From NCBI GenBank assembly GCA_900320545.1, contig ONSU01000006.1, positions 24,677-88,676 on the forward strand: DNA of 64,000 nucleotides, given 5' to 3'. The position numbers and the translations under genes were made by a program. Below, piece by piece: positions 1 to 8,125 of the stretch. The DNA comes from an uncultured Bacteroidales bacterium. GTDB taxonomy: Bacteria > Bacteroidota > Bacteroidia > Bacteroidales > UBA932. Numbering within the stretch: position 1 is the first letter of the stretch; every line of letters begins with the position of its first letter. The notes under the pieces were generated by a model. That model made no database searches, was not told the origin of the DNA, and was given only the letters and a program-made list of their open reading frames with translations.

Positions 1-79
1 CTGCGGAAAATCCCCCGGATTGACAAGGTCACTACCCCGGGATTGAAGAAAAGAGAAACAAAAAAAGAAATTAAACAAA
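1..79 (+). promoter_or_regulatory. leader upstream of rpsB
   Basis: This is non-coding sequence with a purine-rich run just before the rpsB start. Two C/G-rich blocks at about 12-19 and 35-42 could pair with each other. In Bacteroidota rpsB usually follows rpsI, so this may be an intercistronic leader, but the upstream gene lies outside the window. I see no clear -7 box. Confidence 0.3.
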
Positions 80-943
80 ATGTCTAGAACAACATTCCAG
101 GAACTGCTTGATGCAGGTGCACACTTCGGACATCTCGCCCGCAAGTGGAACCCTAAGATGGCTCCGTACATCTTCGACCAGAAGAACGGCATCCATATCA
201 TCGACCTGCACAAGACCGTCGTCAAAATCGACGAGGCCGCCGAAATGATGAAGGAACTTGCCCGCAGCGGACGCAAGATCCTCTTCGTGGCCACCAAGAA
301 ACAGGCTAAAGAAGTCGTGGCAGAGAAAGCGCTGTCCGTCAATATGCCTTCCGTGACGGAAAGATGGCCGGGCGGTATGCTCACCAATTTCCCCACCATC
401 CGCAAAGCCGTCAAGAAGATGAACACCATCGACAAGATGAAAGAAGATGGTACCTTCGACAAACTCGCCAAGAGAGAGCGTCTCCAGATCGACCGCCAGC
501 GGGCCAAGCTTGAGAAGAACCTCGGTTCCATCAAGGATATGAGCCGTCTGCCGTCCGCCCTCTTCATCGTTGACATCCAGAAAGAGGCCAACGCCGTCAA
601 AGAGGCGGCCCGCCTGAACATCCCGGTAATCGCAATGGTTGACACTTGCTGCGATCCCACACAGATTGATTATGTGATTCCGGCGAATGACGATGCCACG
701 CGGAGCGTTGAGGTGATCCTCGACGCCCTCTGCAAGGCCATTCAGGAAGGTCTCGAGGAGCGCAAGCTCGAGAAGGAGAAAACCGACGCCGAAGAAGCGC
801 AGGCTTCCGACGCTCCGGCCGCTCCCGCCCGCAAGCTGCGCGCCCGCAAGGGTGCCGCCGTCAAGGTGGAGGCTGAGGCCGAGGCCGCCGAGGTCCCTGC
901 CGCCGAGCCCGCCGAGGCTGCTGCCGAGCCCGTCGAAGCATAA
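80..943 (+). CDS. rpsB: 30S ribosomal protein S2
   Basis: Component of the small ribosomal subunit, required for S1 docking and initiation. The 287-residue product carries the family signature near its N-terminus (FGHLARKWNPKMAPYIF, residues about 16-32) and the conserved RWPGGMLTNF block. After about residue 230 the protein continues into a low-complexity Ala/Glu/Pro-rich tail, so it is longer than the usual 240-260 residues. That tail is seen in the sequence and its role is unknown. It is followed after 27 bases by tsf, the classical rpsB-tsf arrangement, and the two are almost certainly co-transcribed up to the hairpin at 1984. Confidence 0.98.
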   Translation: MSRTTFQELLDAGAHFGHLARKWNPKMAPYIFDQKNGIHIIDLHKTVVKIDEAAEMMKELARSGRKILFVATKKQAKEVVAEKALSVNMPSVTERWPGGMLTNFPTIRKAVKKMNTIDKMKEDGTFDKLAKRERLQIDRQRAKLEKNLGSIKDMSRLPSALFIVDIQKEANAVKEAARLNIPVIAMVDTCCDPTQIDYVIPANDDATRSVEVILDALCKAIQEGLEERKLEKEKTDAEEAQASDAPAAPARKLRARKGAAVKVEAEAEAAEVPAAEPAEAAAEPVEA

Positions 944-970
944 GTTAAACAAAGTAAAACACAAAGAGTT

Positions 971-1963
971 ATGGCTATTTCCTTAGCTGACATCAAGAAG
1001 CTCCGCGAGATGACCTCTGCGGGTATGATGGATTGCAAGAACGCCCTTACCGAAGCGGAAGGCGATTTCAAGCGCGCCATCGAGATCCTTCGCGAGAAGG
1101 GTAAGTCCACCCTGGCCAAACGGGGTGACAACGAAACCACCCAGGGTGCCGTCCTCAGCCGTGTCGACGGTGGCAAGGCAGTCCTTGTCTGCCTCGGATG
1201 CGAGACCGATTTCGTGGCGGCGACGCCCGACTTCAAGAAACTCGCCGGCGAGATCGCGGATGCCGCCATCGCTGCTTTCCCCGCTGACCTCGAGGCCCTC
1301 AAGGCCGTGAAACTCGCCGCCGGTTACACCATCGACGAGGACATCACCAACCAGGCCGGCAAGACCGGAGAGAAGCACGTTCTCGCTTTCTACGGTGCCC
1401 TCGAGGCTCCGTTCGTGGCTGAGTACGTACATTTCAACGGCAAACTCGGCGCCATCGTCTCCTTCAACAAGGAGGTTCCCGCCGAGATCGCCCGCGGTAT
1501 TGCGATGCAGGTCGCTTCGATGAATCCCGTTGCTGTGGATGCCGCCTCCGTTCCCGCCGAGGTGCTCGAATCCGAGCGCAACGTCGCCGTCCAGAAGACC
1601 CGCGACGAACTCGTACAGAAGGCCGTTGACGCCGCTCTCAAGAAGGCCGGCATCAACCCCGCCCATGTCGACAGCGAGGACCACATCGAGTCCAACACCG
1701 CCAAGGGTTGGCTCACTCCCGAGCAGGCGCAGCAGGCTCGCGAGATTATCAAGACCGTCGGCGCCGAGAAGGCCGCAAGCCTCCCCGAGCAGATGATCCA
1801 GAACATCGCGAACGGCCGTGTCCAGAAGTTCCTCAAGGAAAGCACCCTCGTCGAGCAGGAGTATCAGCTCTCCGACGACAAGATCTCCGTCGGCGCCGCC
1901 CTCGCGGCCGCGGACAAGGAGGCCAAGGTGCTCGCCTTCCGTCGCTTCTCCCTCGCGGACTAA
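971..1963 (+). CDS. tsf: Elongation factor Ts
   Basis: Nucleotide-exchange factor that regenerates EF-Tu-GTP from EF-Tu-GDP in the cytoplasm. The N-terminal UBA-like domain (residues about 3-45, with LREMTSAGMMDCKNAL) and the CETDFVA motif near residue 80 are both present. The product has 330 residues, longer than the 280-residue enterobacterial form, mainly within the core/dimerisation region, which is common in Bacteroidota. The ATG at 971 is preceded by AAAGAG about six bases upstream. It is the last gene of the rpsB operon and ends 20 bases before a strong hairpin terminator. Confidence 0.98.
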   Translation: MAISLADIKKLREMTSAGMMDCKNALTEAEGDFKRAIEILREKGKSTLAKRGDNETTQGAVLSRVDGGKAVLVCLGCETDFVAATPDFKKLAGEIADAAIAAFPADLEALKAVKLAAGYTIDEDITNQAGKTGEKHVLAFYGALEAPFVAEYVHFNGKLGAIVSFNKEVPAEIARGIAMQVASMNPVAVDAASVPAEVLESERNVAVQKTRDELVQKAVDAALKKAGINPAHVDSEDHIESNTAKGWLTPEQAQQAREIIKTVGAEKAASLPEQMIQNIANGRVQKFLKESTLVEQEYQLSDDKISVGAALAAADKEAKVLAFRRFSLAD

Positions 1964-1983
1964 GCGCGTCTTACTTTGTATGC

Positions 1984-2022
1984 AAAAGAGACTGGCCCTC
2001 CGGGTCAGTCTCTTCTTGTTTT
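1984..2022. terminator. bidirectional rho-independent terminator between tsf and hsp20
   Basis: A stem of AAGAGACTG (1986-1994) pairs with CAGTCTCTT (2006-2014), extended inward by CCC/GGG. It is followed by a T-rich stretch on the plus side and preceded by AAAA on the other, so it can serve both convergent genes. Confidence 0.85.
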
Positions 2023-2036
2023 ATGCCGCTTGCGGC

Positions 2037-2468
2037 TTATTGCACTGCAATCTGTTTCACCGCTTCGGCCTTGTTGACCGGCTCCTTCTTGGGGAGATGG
2101 ACGTTCAGCACGCCTTTCTCGACTTTTGCCTCGATCCTGGCGGCGTCCACGTCGTCCGGCAGCAGCAGGGTCTGCTGGAATTTCTCGTAGGAGAATTCGC
2201 GGCGCAGGTAGCGGCCGTGCTTCCCGCTTTCCTTGGTCTCGGCCTTCTTCTCCATCTCGATGTGGAGGTTGCCATCCGCGTCTACGTGGACTTTGAAGTC
2301 ATCCTTGTCGAGACCCGGCGCGGCGAGTTCCACGTCGTACTCTTTCTCGTTTTCAATGACATTGATGGCAGGGGCGGTATAAGTGGGTCTCTCCATCCAG
2401 CGGTTGTCGAAGAAATCGTTGAAGATTTCGGGCAGCCAGCTATCGGTATTTCTTCTGACAGGTACCAT
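2037..2468 (-). CDS. Hsp20/alpha-crystallin small heat-shock protein
   Basis: ATP-independent chaperone that holds unfolded proteins in the cytoplasm. The 143-residue product has a short N-terminal arm (about residues 1-35), an alpha-crystallin domain with the characteristic ELAAPGLDKDDFKV and GVLNVHLPK blocks, and a C-terminal I-x-V-like tail (KQIAV). Size and domain order are typical of bacterial Hsp20. It is monocistronic, convergent with tsf and shares its terminator. The 160-base stretch upstream (2469-2628) separates it from miaA on the same strand. I could not find a clear TAnnTTTG box there, so its promoter may be atypical. Confidence 0.93.
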   Translation of the reverse strand: MVPVRRNTDSWLPEIFNDFFDNRWMERPTYTAPAINVIENEKEYDVELAAPGLDKDDFKVHVDADGNLHIEMEKKAETKESGKHGRYLRREFSYEKFQQTLLLPDDVDAARIEAKVEKGVLNVHLPKKEPVNKAEAVKQIAVQ

Positions 2469-2628
2469 AATGCAAATGTTTTAAGCATTCCGGTTTCGGG
2501 CTGTACTCCAGGACCTTATTTCCGGGAATCCTTCCGGATTCGCCATAGGGAAAGGCAAAACCGGGGCCGTCGCGCCTTCCCGGCCAAAATGGCGCATTTT
2601 TCCGCCAATTTGACCGATTTTTCTGCCA

Positions 2629-3480
2629 TCAGACCCAGCGGACGTCGGGGTCGCGGCGCCACCATGTGAGCTGCTTTTTGGCGTAGTGGCGGGTGTTGCG
2701 GGCGATGAGGCGGCGGGCTTCGGGAAGATCGATGTCGCCGTCCAGGTATCGGAAGATTTCCTGGTAGCCGACGGTCTGGAGGGCGGGGAGGTCGCGGTAC
2801 CGCGCGAGCGAACGAACCTCCTCGACGAGCCCTTCGGAGAGCATCCGGTCGGTACGGGCGTCAATGCGGGCGTAGAGTTCCTCCCGGGGAAGGTCCAGTC
2901 CGATCTTCTCGATGGTGAAACTGCGCGGCTTAGCGACCCCGGTCTTGAAGGAGGAAAAGGGTTTGCCCGTCATCAGGCAGACCTCCAGGGCGCGGATGAC
3001 CCGCTGGCCGTTGCGCAGGTCGATGACCTCGCAGGTGGCGGGGTCCAGGGAACGCAGCCGTTCCACCAGCGGCTCCACCCCTTCGGTCTTCCAGGTATGC
3101 ATCAGTTCGCCGCGCAGCTGCGGGTCCGCATCCGGAAACTGGTCCAGCCCCCGGCAGACGGCGTCGATGTAGAACATCGATCCGCCGCACATCACAAGCT
3201 GCTCGTGCCCCTCGTCGAAGAGCCGCTCCAGCAGCGCGATCGCGTCGGTTTCGTAGTCGCCGGCCGTGTACATCCGCGTGACGGATTCGGTCTGGATAAA
3301 GTAATGCTTTACCTCGGCGAGCAGTTCCGGGGAAGGGACGGCCGTGCCGATGCGCATTTCGCGGTAAATCTGCCGGGAGTCGCAGGAGATGACAGGGGAG
3401 CCCAGGTTACGGGCCAGGGCGGCGGCGTAGTCCGTCTTGCCGGACGCCGTGGGGCCGAGGACGATGCGGAGGTGCCTCAC
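2629..3480 (-). CDS. miaA: tRNA dimethylallyltransferase
   Basis: Transfers a dimethylallyl group to N6 of A37 in tRNAs reading UNN codons. Visible motifs are the P-loop GPTASGKT (residues 9-16), the CDSRQIY block that contacts the anticodon loop, and the GGSMFYIDA segment. At 283 residues it is slightly short compared with the usual 300-315. The start overlaps the end of the upstream gene by 4 bases, so the two are translationally coupled. The end abuts a 160-base non-coding stretch. Confidence 0.96.
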   Translation of the reverse strand: MRHLRIVLGPTASGKTDYAAALARNLGSPVISCDSRQIYREMRIGTAVPSPELLAEVKHYFIQTESVTRMYTAGDYETDAIALLERLFDEGHEQLVMCGGSMFYIDAVCRGLDQFPDADPQLRGELMHTWKTEGVEPLVERLRSLDPATCEVIDLRNGQRVIRALEVCLMTGKPFSSFKTGVAKPRSFTIEKIGLDLPREELYARIDARTDRMLSEGLVEEVRSLARYRDLPALQTVGYQEIFRYLDGDIDLPEARRLIARNTRHYAKKQLTWWRRDPDVRWV

Positions 3481-4028
3481 TCGTTCTCGTCGTAGATTTC
3501 CTTGCCGTCCTCGTCGGAATCCTCTTCCTCTTCTTCCTCATCGAGGTCGAGATCGTCGTCATCCTCGTCCCAGCCTTCCTCGCCCGGGAGATGCTTCTCC
3601 TCCGGCGGAAGGTCTTCGAAGGCGACGTATCCGTTTTCGAATTCGAGGGGAACGGGACCCTTGGTGTCGGTCAGAAGGGGGAAGAGCGGGGGAATTTTCT
3701 TCCCGGGCACTTCTTCCTCGAAGGTGACGTTGACGCTCTTGCGGGAGGTGACGTCGTAGAAATAGACGAAGGACTCTACGCCCGCGGCCCGGGTCTGCCT
3801 GAGCGTGATGTTGTCGACCGTGCCGCTGCCGAGGTCGAACAGGCCGTAGCGGGCCACCACGCCGCCCTTGGCGTCCAGCGCCTTGAAGAGGATCAGCTGG
3901 TCCTGGGGGAATTCGAGGTCGGAACGGAGCTGCTTGTGGAAGGTATAGAGGGTGGTTTCAGCGTCCAGCTCGTAGACGCGGAAGAAACCTTTGATTCCGG
4001 TAAGCGTTACCCTGTATTTGAGCGTCAT
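3477..4028 (-). CDS. pRiA4b ORF-3-like protein with an acidic C-terminal tail
   Basis: The N-terminal 130 or so residues (starting LKYRVTLTGIKGFFRVYELDAETTLYTFH) resemble the plasmid pRiA4b ORF-3 / IS1096 passenger fold found as a stand-alone protein in many Bacteroidota. The last 50 residues are overwhelmingly Asp and Glu. The function of the family is not established, and an acidic tail suggests a protein or RNA partner (inference). The gene lies directly upstream of miaA with a 4-base overlap, which points to co-expression with a tRNA-modification gene. A TACCTTTG -7 box lies 27 bases upstream on the minus strand. Confidence 0.7.
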   Translation of the reverse strand: MTLKYRVTLTGIKGFFRVYELDAETTLYTFHKQLRSDLEFPQDQLILFKALDAKGGVVARYGLFDLGSGTVDNITLRQTRAAGVESFVYFYDVTSRKSVNVTFEEEVPGKKIPPLFPLLTDTKGPVPLEFENGYVAFEDLPPEEKHLPGEEGWDEDDDDLDLDEEEEEEDSDEDGKEIYDENE

Positions 4029-4054
4029 AGTATCCGAAAATTGAAACGGTATTC

Positions 4055-4062
4055 CAAAGGTA
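4055..4062 (-). promoter_or_regulatory. -7 box of the pRiA4b-like/miaA operon
   Basis: On the minus strand this reads TACCTTTG, a perfect match to the Bacteroidota -7 consensus TAnnTTTG. It lies 27 bases upstream of the ATG at 4028. A -33 TTG at the expected spacing is not clear. Confidence 0.6.
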
Positions 4063-4083
4063 ATAAATAATTGTGAAAGGAAG

Positions 4084-4114
4084 TTGCGGCGGAGTGAAAA
4101 AAATCGTAAATTAG
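4084..4114 (+). promoter_or_regulatory. promoter of yigZ
   Basis: TTG at 4084-4086, 20 bases, then TAAATTAG at 4107-4114. The box ends only 7 bases before the GTG start, so the transcript should be leaderless or nearly so. Confidence 0.6.
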
Positions 4115-4121
4115 CGGAAAA

Positions 4122-4724
4122 GTGGAGATACAGGATTCATACCGGAGCGTGGCCGCAAGGGCCGAGGGGCTGTTCAAGGACAACGGGTCCCGTTTCATCG
4201 CCTTCATCCATCCCGTCGAGACGGAGGAGGAGGTCCGTGAAATCGTCGCTTCCTACAGGAAGGAATACCACGATGCGCGCCACCACTGCTACGCTTACCG
4301 GCTGGGCTATAAGGGAGATGTCTTCCGCGCCAGCGACGACGGAGAACCTTCCGGCAGCGCCGGGCGGCCCATTCTCGGCCAGATCGATTCGGCGGGGCTG
4401 AGCGACGTCCTCGTCGTGGTGGTCCGCTATTTCGGCGGCATCAAGCTGGGCATCCCCGGGCTGATCCGTGCCTACAAGACGTCCACGGCCGACGCCGTCG
4501 CCCATGCGGAGGTCGTCGAAAAGGTGGCCGGCCGCTTCTGGCGGCTCGATTTCGGCTACCTCGCGATGAACGCCGTCCAGAAGGTGCTCAAGGATCTGGA
4601 CCTCCCGCAGCGCGACCAGGATTTCGGGGAGCGGTGCTCGCTCGTCACCCGGGTGCGGCTCTCGCTGGAAGATACTTTCCGGGAAAGGATTTCCCAGATC
4701 CCGGATTGCAATTTGTCGGAATAA
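4122..4724 (+). CDS. yigZ: YigZ/IMPACT family protein
   Basis: Member of the UPF0029/IMPACT family, which binds nucleic acid or ribosomal components. Its exact bacterial role is unsettled. The 200-residue product shows the family signature DDGEPSGSAGRPIL followed by VVVVRYFGGIKLG and PGLIRAYK (roughly residues 65-130), then a C-terminal ferredoxin-like domain. A GTG start at 4122 is chosen because it gives the expected N-terminus and lies just after a good promoter. No ATG fits. It is a single gene, divergent from the miaA operon, and its 3' end overlaps the promoter of serC. Confidence 0.9.
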   Translation: MEIQDSYRSVAARAEGLFKDNGSRFIAFIHPVETEEEVREIVASYRKEYHDARHHCYAYRLGYKGDVFRASDDGEPSGSAGRPILGQIDSAGLSDVLVVVVRYFGGIKLGIPGLIRAYKTSTADAVAHAEVVEKVAGRFWRLDFGYLAMNAVQKVLKDLDLPQRDQDFGERCSLVTRVRLSLEDTFRERISQIPDCNLSE

Positions 4725-4736
4725 TTGTTAATTTTG
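4706..4736 (+). promoter_or_regulatory. promoter of the serC-serA-DUF1015 operon
   Basis: TTG at 4706-4708, 20 bases, then TAATTTTG at 4729-4736. The -33 element lies inside the last codons of yigZ. Predicted transcription start is about 4741, giving a leader of about 25 bases. Confidence 0.65.
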
Positions 4737-4766
4737 CTTAAACTTTGAAAGGATAATCATTAAATT

Positions 4767-5837
4767 ATGAAAAAACACGTATTCAATGCCGGACCTTGCC
4801 TGCTGCCGCAGGAGGTTTACGAGAAAGCGATCGATGCGATCCGGGATTTCAAGGGAACGGGCGTCAGTGTCCTCTCTATTTCCCACCGCACCAAAGAATG
4901 GGAGGAGACGATGAACGAGTGCCGCGCCCTCTGGCGGGAGCTCCTTCATATTCCGGACACCCACGAGGTCATCTTCCTCGGCGGCGGCGCATCCCTGCAG
5001 TTCCTCTATGTGGCGTTGAACCTCCTGGAGCACAAGGCCGTCTACCTCGAGACGGGCGTCTGGGCCAAGAAAGCCCTCAAGGAGGCCAAGGGCATCGGCG
5101 AGGCGTACGCCATCGCTTCCAGCGCCGACAAGAACTACACCTATATTCCCAAGGGATACGAAATCCCCGCTGACGCGGACTATTTCCATATCACCACCAA
5201 CAACACCATCTACGGCACCGAGATCAAGGAGGATTATGACAGCCCGGTCCCTCTCGTGGCGGATATGTCCTCCGACATCATGAGCCGTCCGGTCGACGTG
5301 TCGAAATACGCCCTCATCTACGGCGGCGCCCAGAAGAACGTCGGCCCTGCGGGTGTCATCTTCGCCATCATCCGGAAGGATATCCTCGGCAAGGTCAGCC
5401 GCTACATCCCGACGATGCTCGACTACCGTACGCATCTCGACAAGGAGAGCATGTTCAACACGCCGCCGGTGTTCTCCATCTTCGTGATGAACGAGACGCT
5501 CAAGTGGATCAAGGCTCAGGGCGGCGTCGAGGCCATTCACCGTCGCGACGTCGAGAAGGCCGAACTGCTCTACGGCGAGATCGACCGCAACAGGCTATTC
5601 GTCGGGACCGCCGAGAAGGAGGACCGTTCCATTATGAACGTCTGCTTCGTGATGGCCCCCGGCTATGAGTCGTTGCAGGATGAATTCATGGCTTTCGCCA
5701 AGGAGCGGGGAATGGTCGGCATCAAGGGCCACCGCAGCGTCGGCGGCTTCCGTGCCTCCATTTACAACGCCTGCACGCTAGAGGATGTTCAGGCGCTGGT
5801 GGACTGTATGCAGGAATTTGAAAAATTGCACGCATAA
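4767..5837 (+). CDS. serC: Phosphoserine aminotransferase
   Basis: PLP enzyme converting 3-phosphohydroxypyruvate and glutamate to 3-phosphoserine, the second step of serine synthesis. It probably also acts on the corresponding pyridoxal-pathway substrate. The N-terminus [12 protein letters not shown] and the PLP-lysine segment [12 protein letters not shown] (around residue 190) are diagnostic of SerC. The C-terminal [18 protein letters not shown] is the conserved substrate-binding region. The length of 356 residues is normal. An AGGA ribosome-binding site precedes the ATG by about 13 bases. It is the first gene of an operon whose next gene starts within its stop codon (TAATG). Confidence 0.98.
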   Translation: MKKHVFNAGPCLLPQEVYEKAIDAIRDFKGTGVSVLSISHRTKEWEETMNECRALWRELLHIPDTHEVIFLGGGASLQFLYVALNLLEHKAVYLETGVWAKKALKEAKGIGEAYAIASSADKNYTYIPKGYEIPADADYFHITTNNTIYGTEIKEDYDSPVPLVADMSSDIMSRPVDVSKYALIYGGAQKNVGPAGVIFAIIRKDILGKVSRYIPTMLDYRTHLDKESMFNTPPVFSIFVMNETLKWIKAQGGVEAIHRRDVEKAELLYGEIDRNRLFVGTAEKEDRSIMNVCFVMAPGYESLQDEFMAFAKERGMVGIKGHRSVGGFRASIYNACTLEDVQALVDCMQEFEKLHA

Positions 5838-6757
5838 TGAAAGTATTGATCGCAACCCAGAAACCCTTTGCGGCGGTGGCCGTCGAAGGAATCAAAAAGA
5901 TTTTGACCGGGGCGGGCCACGAGGTGGCCCTGCTGGAGAAATACGAGGCCCAGGCGGATCTGGTGGCCGCCGTGGCGGATGCCGAGGCGATGATCATCCG
6001 CTCCGACAAGGTGACCGCCGAGGTGCTGGCGGCAGCCCCGAAACTCAAGATCGTCGTCCGCGCAGGCGCGGGATATGACAATGTCGACCTCGCCGCGGCC
6101 ACGGCCGCCGGTGTCGTCGTGATGAACACCCCGGGACAGAACTCCAACGCGGTGGCGGAGCTCGCCGTCGCGATGATGGTCTTCATGGCCCGTACGCAGT
6201 TCACGCCCGCCACGGGCAGCGAGGTGCAGGGCAAGCGGCTCGGCATCCAGGCCTTCGGCAACGTCGGCCGTCTCGTCGGCGCCAAGGCCAAGGCCCTCGG
6301 GATGGAAGTGCTGGCCCTGGATCCGTTCCTCACCGACGAGCAGATCGCCGCGGGCGGAGCCCGTCCGGTGCACTCCGTCGAAGAACTCTATGCTTCGTCC
6401 GACTATGTGTCGATCCATATTCCCGCTCTTCCCGCTACGATAAAGAGCATCGGGTACGACCTCATCAGCAGGATGCCGAAAGGCGCCGTGCTGGTGAATA
6501 CCGCCCGCAAGGAGGTAATCGACGAGGACGGCCTTCTCAAGGCGCTCGAGGAGCGTCCGGATCTCAAATACGTCACTGACGTGATGCCGGACAATTATGC
6601 CCTCCTGCAGGAGAAGTTCGGGCTCCGCGTCTTCGCGACGCCTAAGAAGATGGGTGCTCAGACCGCCGAGGCCAACATCAATGCCGGCCTCGCTGCCGCC
6701 CGCCAGATCGCCGATTTCTTCGCCACCGGCAACACCCGTTTCCAAGTCAACAAATAA
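5837..6757 (+). CDS. serA: D-3-phosphoglycerate dehydrogenase, short form
   Basis: NAD-dependent enzyme for the first step of serine synthesis from 3-phosphoglycerate. The 306-residue protein contains only the two core domains. There is no C-terminal ACT or intervening domain, so serine feedback of the E. coli type is not expected. A Rossmann segment lies near residues 136-150 (AFGNVGR) and the catalytic-type Arg is in NTARKEV (R224). Where the family has TPH with the catalytic His, this protein reads TPKK (K270), and the usual Glu partner is not apparent. The start overlaps the serC stop by one base, so the genes are translationally coupled. Confidence 0.93.
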   Translation: MKVLIATQKPFAAVAVEGIKKILTGAGHEVALLEKYEAQADLVAAVADAEAMIIRSDKVTAEVLAAAPKLKIVVRAGAGYDNVDLAAATAAGVVVMNTPGQNSNAVAELAVAMMVFMARTQFTPATGSEVQGKRLGIQAFGNVGRLVGAKAKALGMEVLALDPFLTDEQIAAGGARPVHSVEELYASSDYVSIHIPALPATIKSIGYDLISRMPKGAVLVNTARKEVIDEDGLLKALEERPDLKYVTDVMPDNYALLQEKFGLRVFATPKKMGAQTAEANINAGLAAARQIADFFATGNTRFQVNK

Positions 6758-6767
6758 TCTCATTTCC

Positions 6768-8012
6768 ATGATCCGTGTAAAACCGTTTGCGGCGATCAGG
6801 CCGCCCAAGGGCATCGTGACCGAGGTCGCGGCGCCGCCATATGATGTTCTCAATTCCGCCGAAGCGAAGGCGATGGCGGGGGAAAAATCCCTTCTGCACA
6901 TTACCAAGCCCGAGATCGACTTTGATCCGATTGCCGACGAGCATTCCAAGCCCGTCTACGACAAGGCCGTGGAGAATTTCAAACTCTGGAAGGAGCGCGG
7001 CTGGCTGGTCCGTGAAGACAGGGAGAAATACTATGTCTACGCCCAGACGATGGGCGGCCGGACCCAGTACGGCCTCGTGCTCTGCGCCCATACGGACGAC
7101 TATGCCGAGGGACGCATCAAGAAGCACGAACTCACCCGCAAGGACAAGGAGGACGACCGGATGATCCACGTCCGCATCCAGAACGCCAACATCGAGCCCG
7201 TCTTCTTCGCCTACAAGGACAACGCGGAGCTCGCCGGGATCATCGCGGCCGCGTCCGCCGGCGAGCCGGAATACGACTTCGTGGACGAAAACGGCTTCGG
7301 ACATCACTTCTGGGTGATCGAGGACGATGCGGTCAACGCCCGCATCACGGAGATCTTCACCACGCAGGTGGATGCGTTCTATGTGGCGGACGGACATCAC
7401 CGCACTGCGGCGGCTGCACGGGTCGGCGCGGAGAAGCGCGCGGCCAATCCGCACCATACGGGCGAAGAGGAGTACAACTGGTTTATGGCCGTGTGCTTCC
7501 CGGAGTCCCAACTGAAGATCATCGACTACAACCGCGTGGTCAAGGATCTGAACGGCCTCACCCCGGACGGGCTGCTGAAGGCCCTGGAGGAGGATTTTGT
7601 AGTGGAGGAGATTCCCGGGCAGGAGGTGGCGCCGACGCGCCTGCATCAGTTCTCGATGTACCTTGGCGGGAAGTGGTACCACCTGGACACGAAGCCGGGC
7701 CGCTATGACGACAGCGATCCGATCGGGGTGCTGGATGTGACCGTCCTGTCAAACCTCGTCCTCGACAAGATCCTGGGTATCAAGGATCTCCGTACGGACA
7801 AGCGTATCGACTTCGTCGGCGGCATCCGCGGCCTCGGAGAACTCTCCCGCCGCGTGGACAGCGGCGAGATGGCTGTCGCCTTCGCGCTCTATCCCGTCTC
7901 GATGCAGCAGCTCATCGATATCGCCGACACCGGCAACATCATGCCGCCCAAGACGACCTGGTTCGAGCCCAAACTCCGTTCCGGTCTCGCCATCCACTCA
8001 CTGGATGCGTAA
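6768..8012 (+). CDS. DUF1015 family protein of the serine operon
   Basis: Soluble 414-residue protein beginning IRVKPFAAIRPPKGIVTEVA, the typical start of DUF1015 (YbcC/HipA-unrelated) proteins. Conserved His-rich blocks such as YVADGHHRTAAA (middle of the protein) suggest a ParB/Srx-like nucleotide-binding site (family-level inference). The family has no firmly established reaction that I know of. The ATG at 6768 is preferred over an upstream start at 6597, which would lie inside serA. It sits 10 bases after serA and before a strong terminator. No serB (phosphoserine phosphatase) is present in the operon, which makes a role in serine metabolism plausible. Confidence 0.85.
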   Translation: MIRVKPFAAIRPPKGIVTEVAAPPYDVLNSAEAKAMAGEKSLLHITKPEIDFDPIADEHSKPVYDKAVENFKLWKERGWLVREDREKYYVYAQTMGGRTQYGLVLCAHTDDYAEGRIKKHELTRKDKEDDRMIHVRIQNANIEPVFFAYKDNAELAGIIAAASAGEPEYDFVDENGFGHHFWVIEDDAVNARITEIFTTQVDAFYVADGHHRTAAAARVGAEKRAANPHHTGEEEYNWFMAVCFPESQLKIIDYNRVVKDLNGLTPDGLLKALEEDFVVEEIPGQEVAPTRLHQFSMYLGGKWYHLDTKPGRYDDSDPIGVLDVTVLSNLVLDKILGIKDLRTDKRIDFVGGIRGLGELSRRVDSGEMAVAFALYPVSMQQLIDIADTGNIMPPKTTWFEPKLRSGLAIHSLDA

Positions 8013-8116
8013 AATGTAAACGACTGGAACACAGTTACTTACTTAAAAGGCCTTACTCGTTTTCGAGTAAGGCCTTTTGGTAATTCGTTGGTTTTCAGTG
8101 TTTTACACTTTGCACC
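8008..8116. repeat. dispersed palindromic element with terminator core, copy 1
   Basis: A terminator hairpin (8045-8078) is flanked by loosely inverted outer arms (GCGTAAAATGTAAAC on the left, GTTTTACACTTTGCACC on the right). The same core with similar outer arms occurs at 36841-36955. Confidence 0.55.
8045..8080. terminator. bidirectional terminator after DUF1015
   Basis: The perfect 15-bp stem AAAAGGCCTTACTCG pairs with CGAGTAAGGCCTTTT around a TTTT loop. The run of A on one side and T on the other lets it work for both the serine operon and the convergent DUF3127 gene. Confidence 0.9.
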
Positions 8117-8125
8117 ATCACTGTC

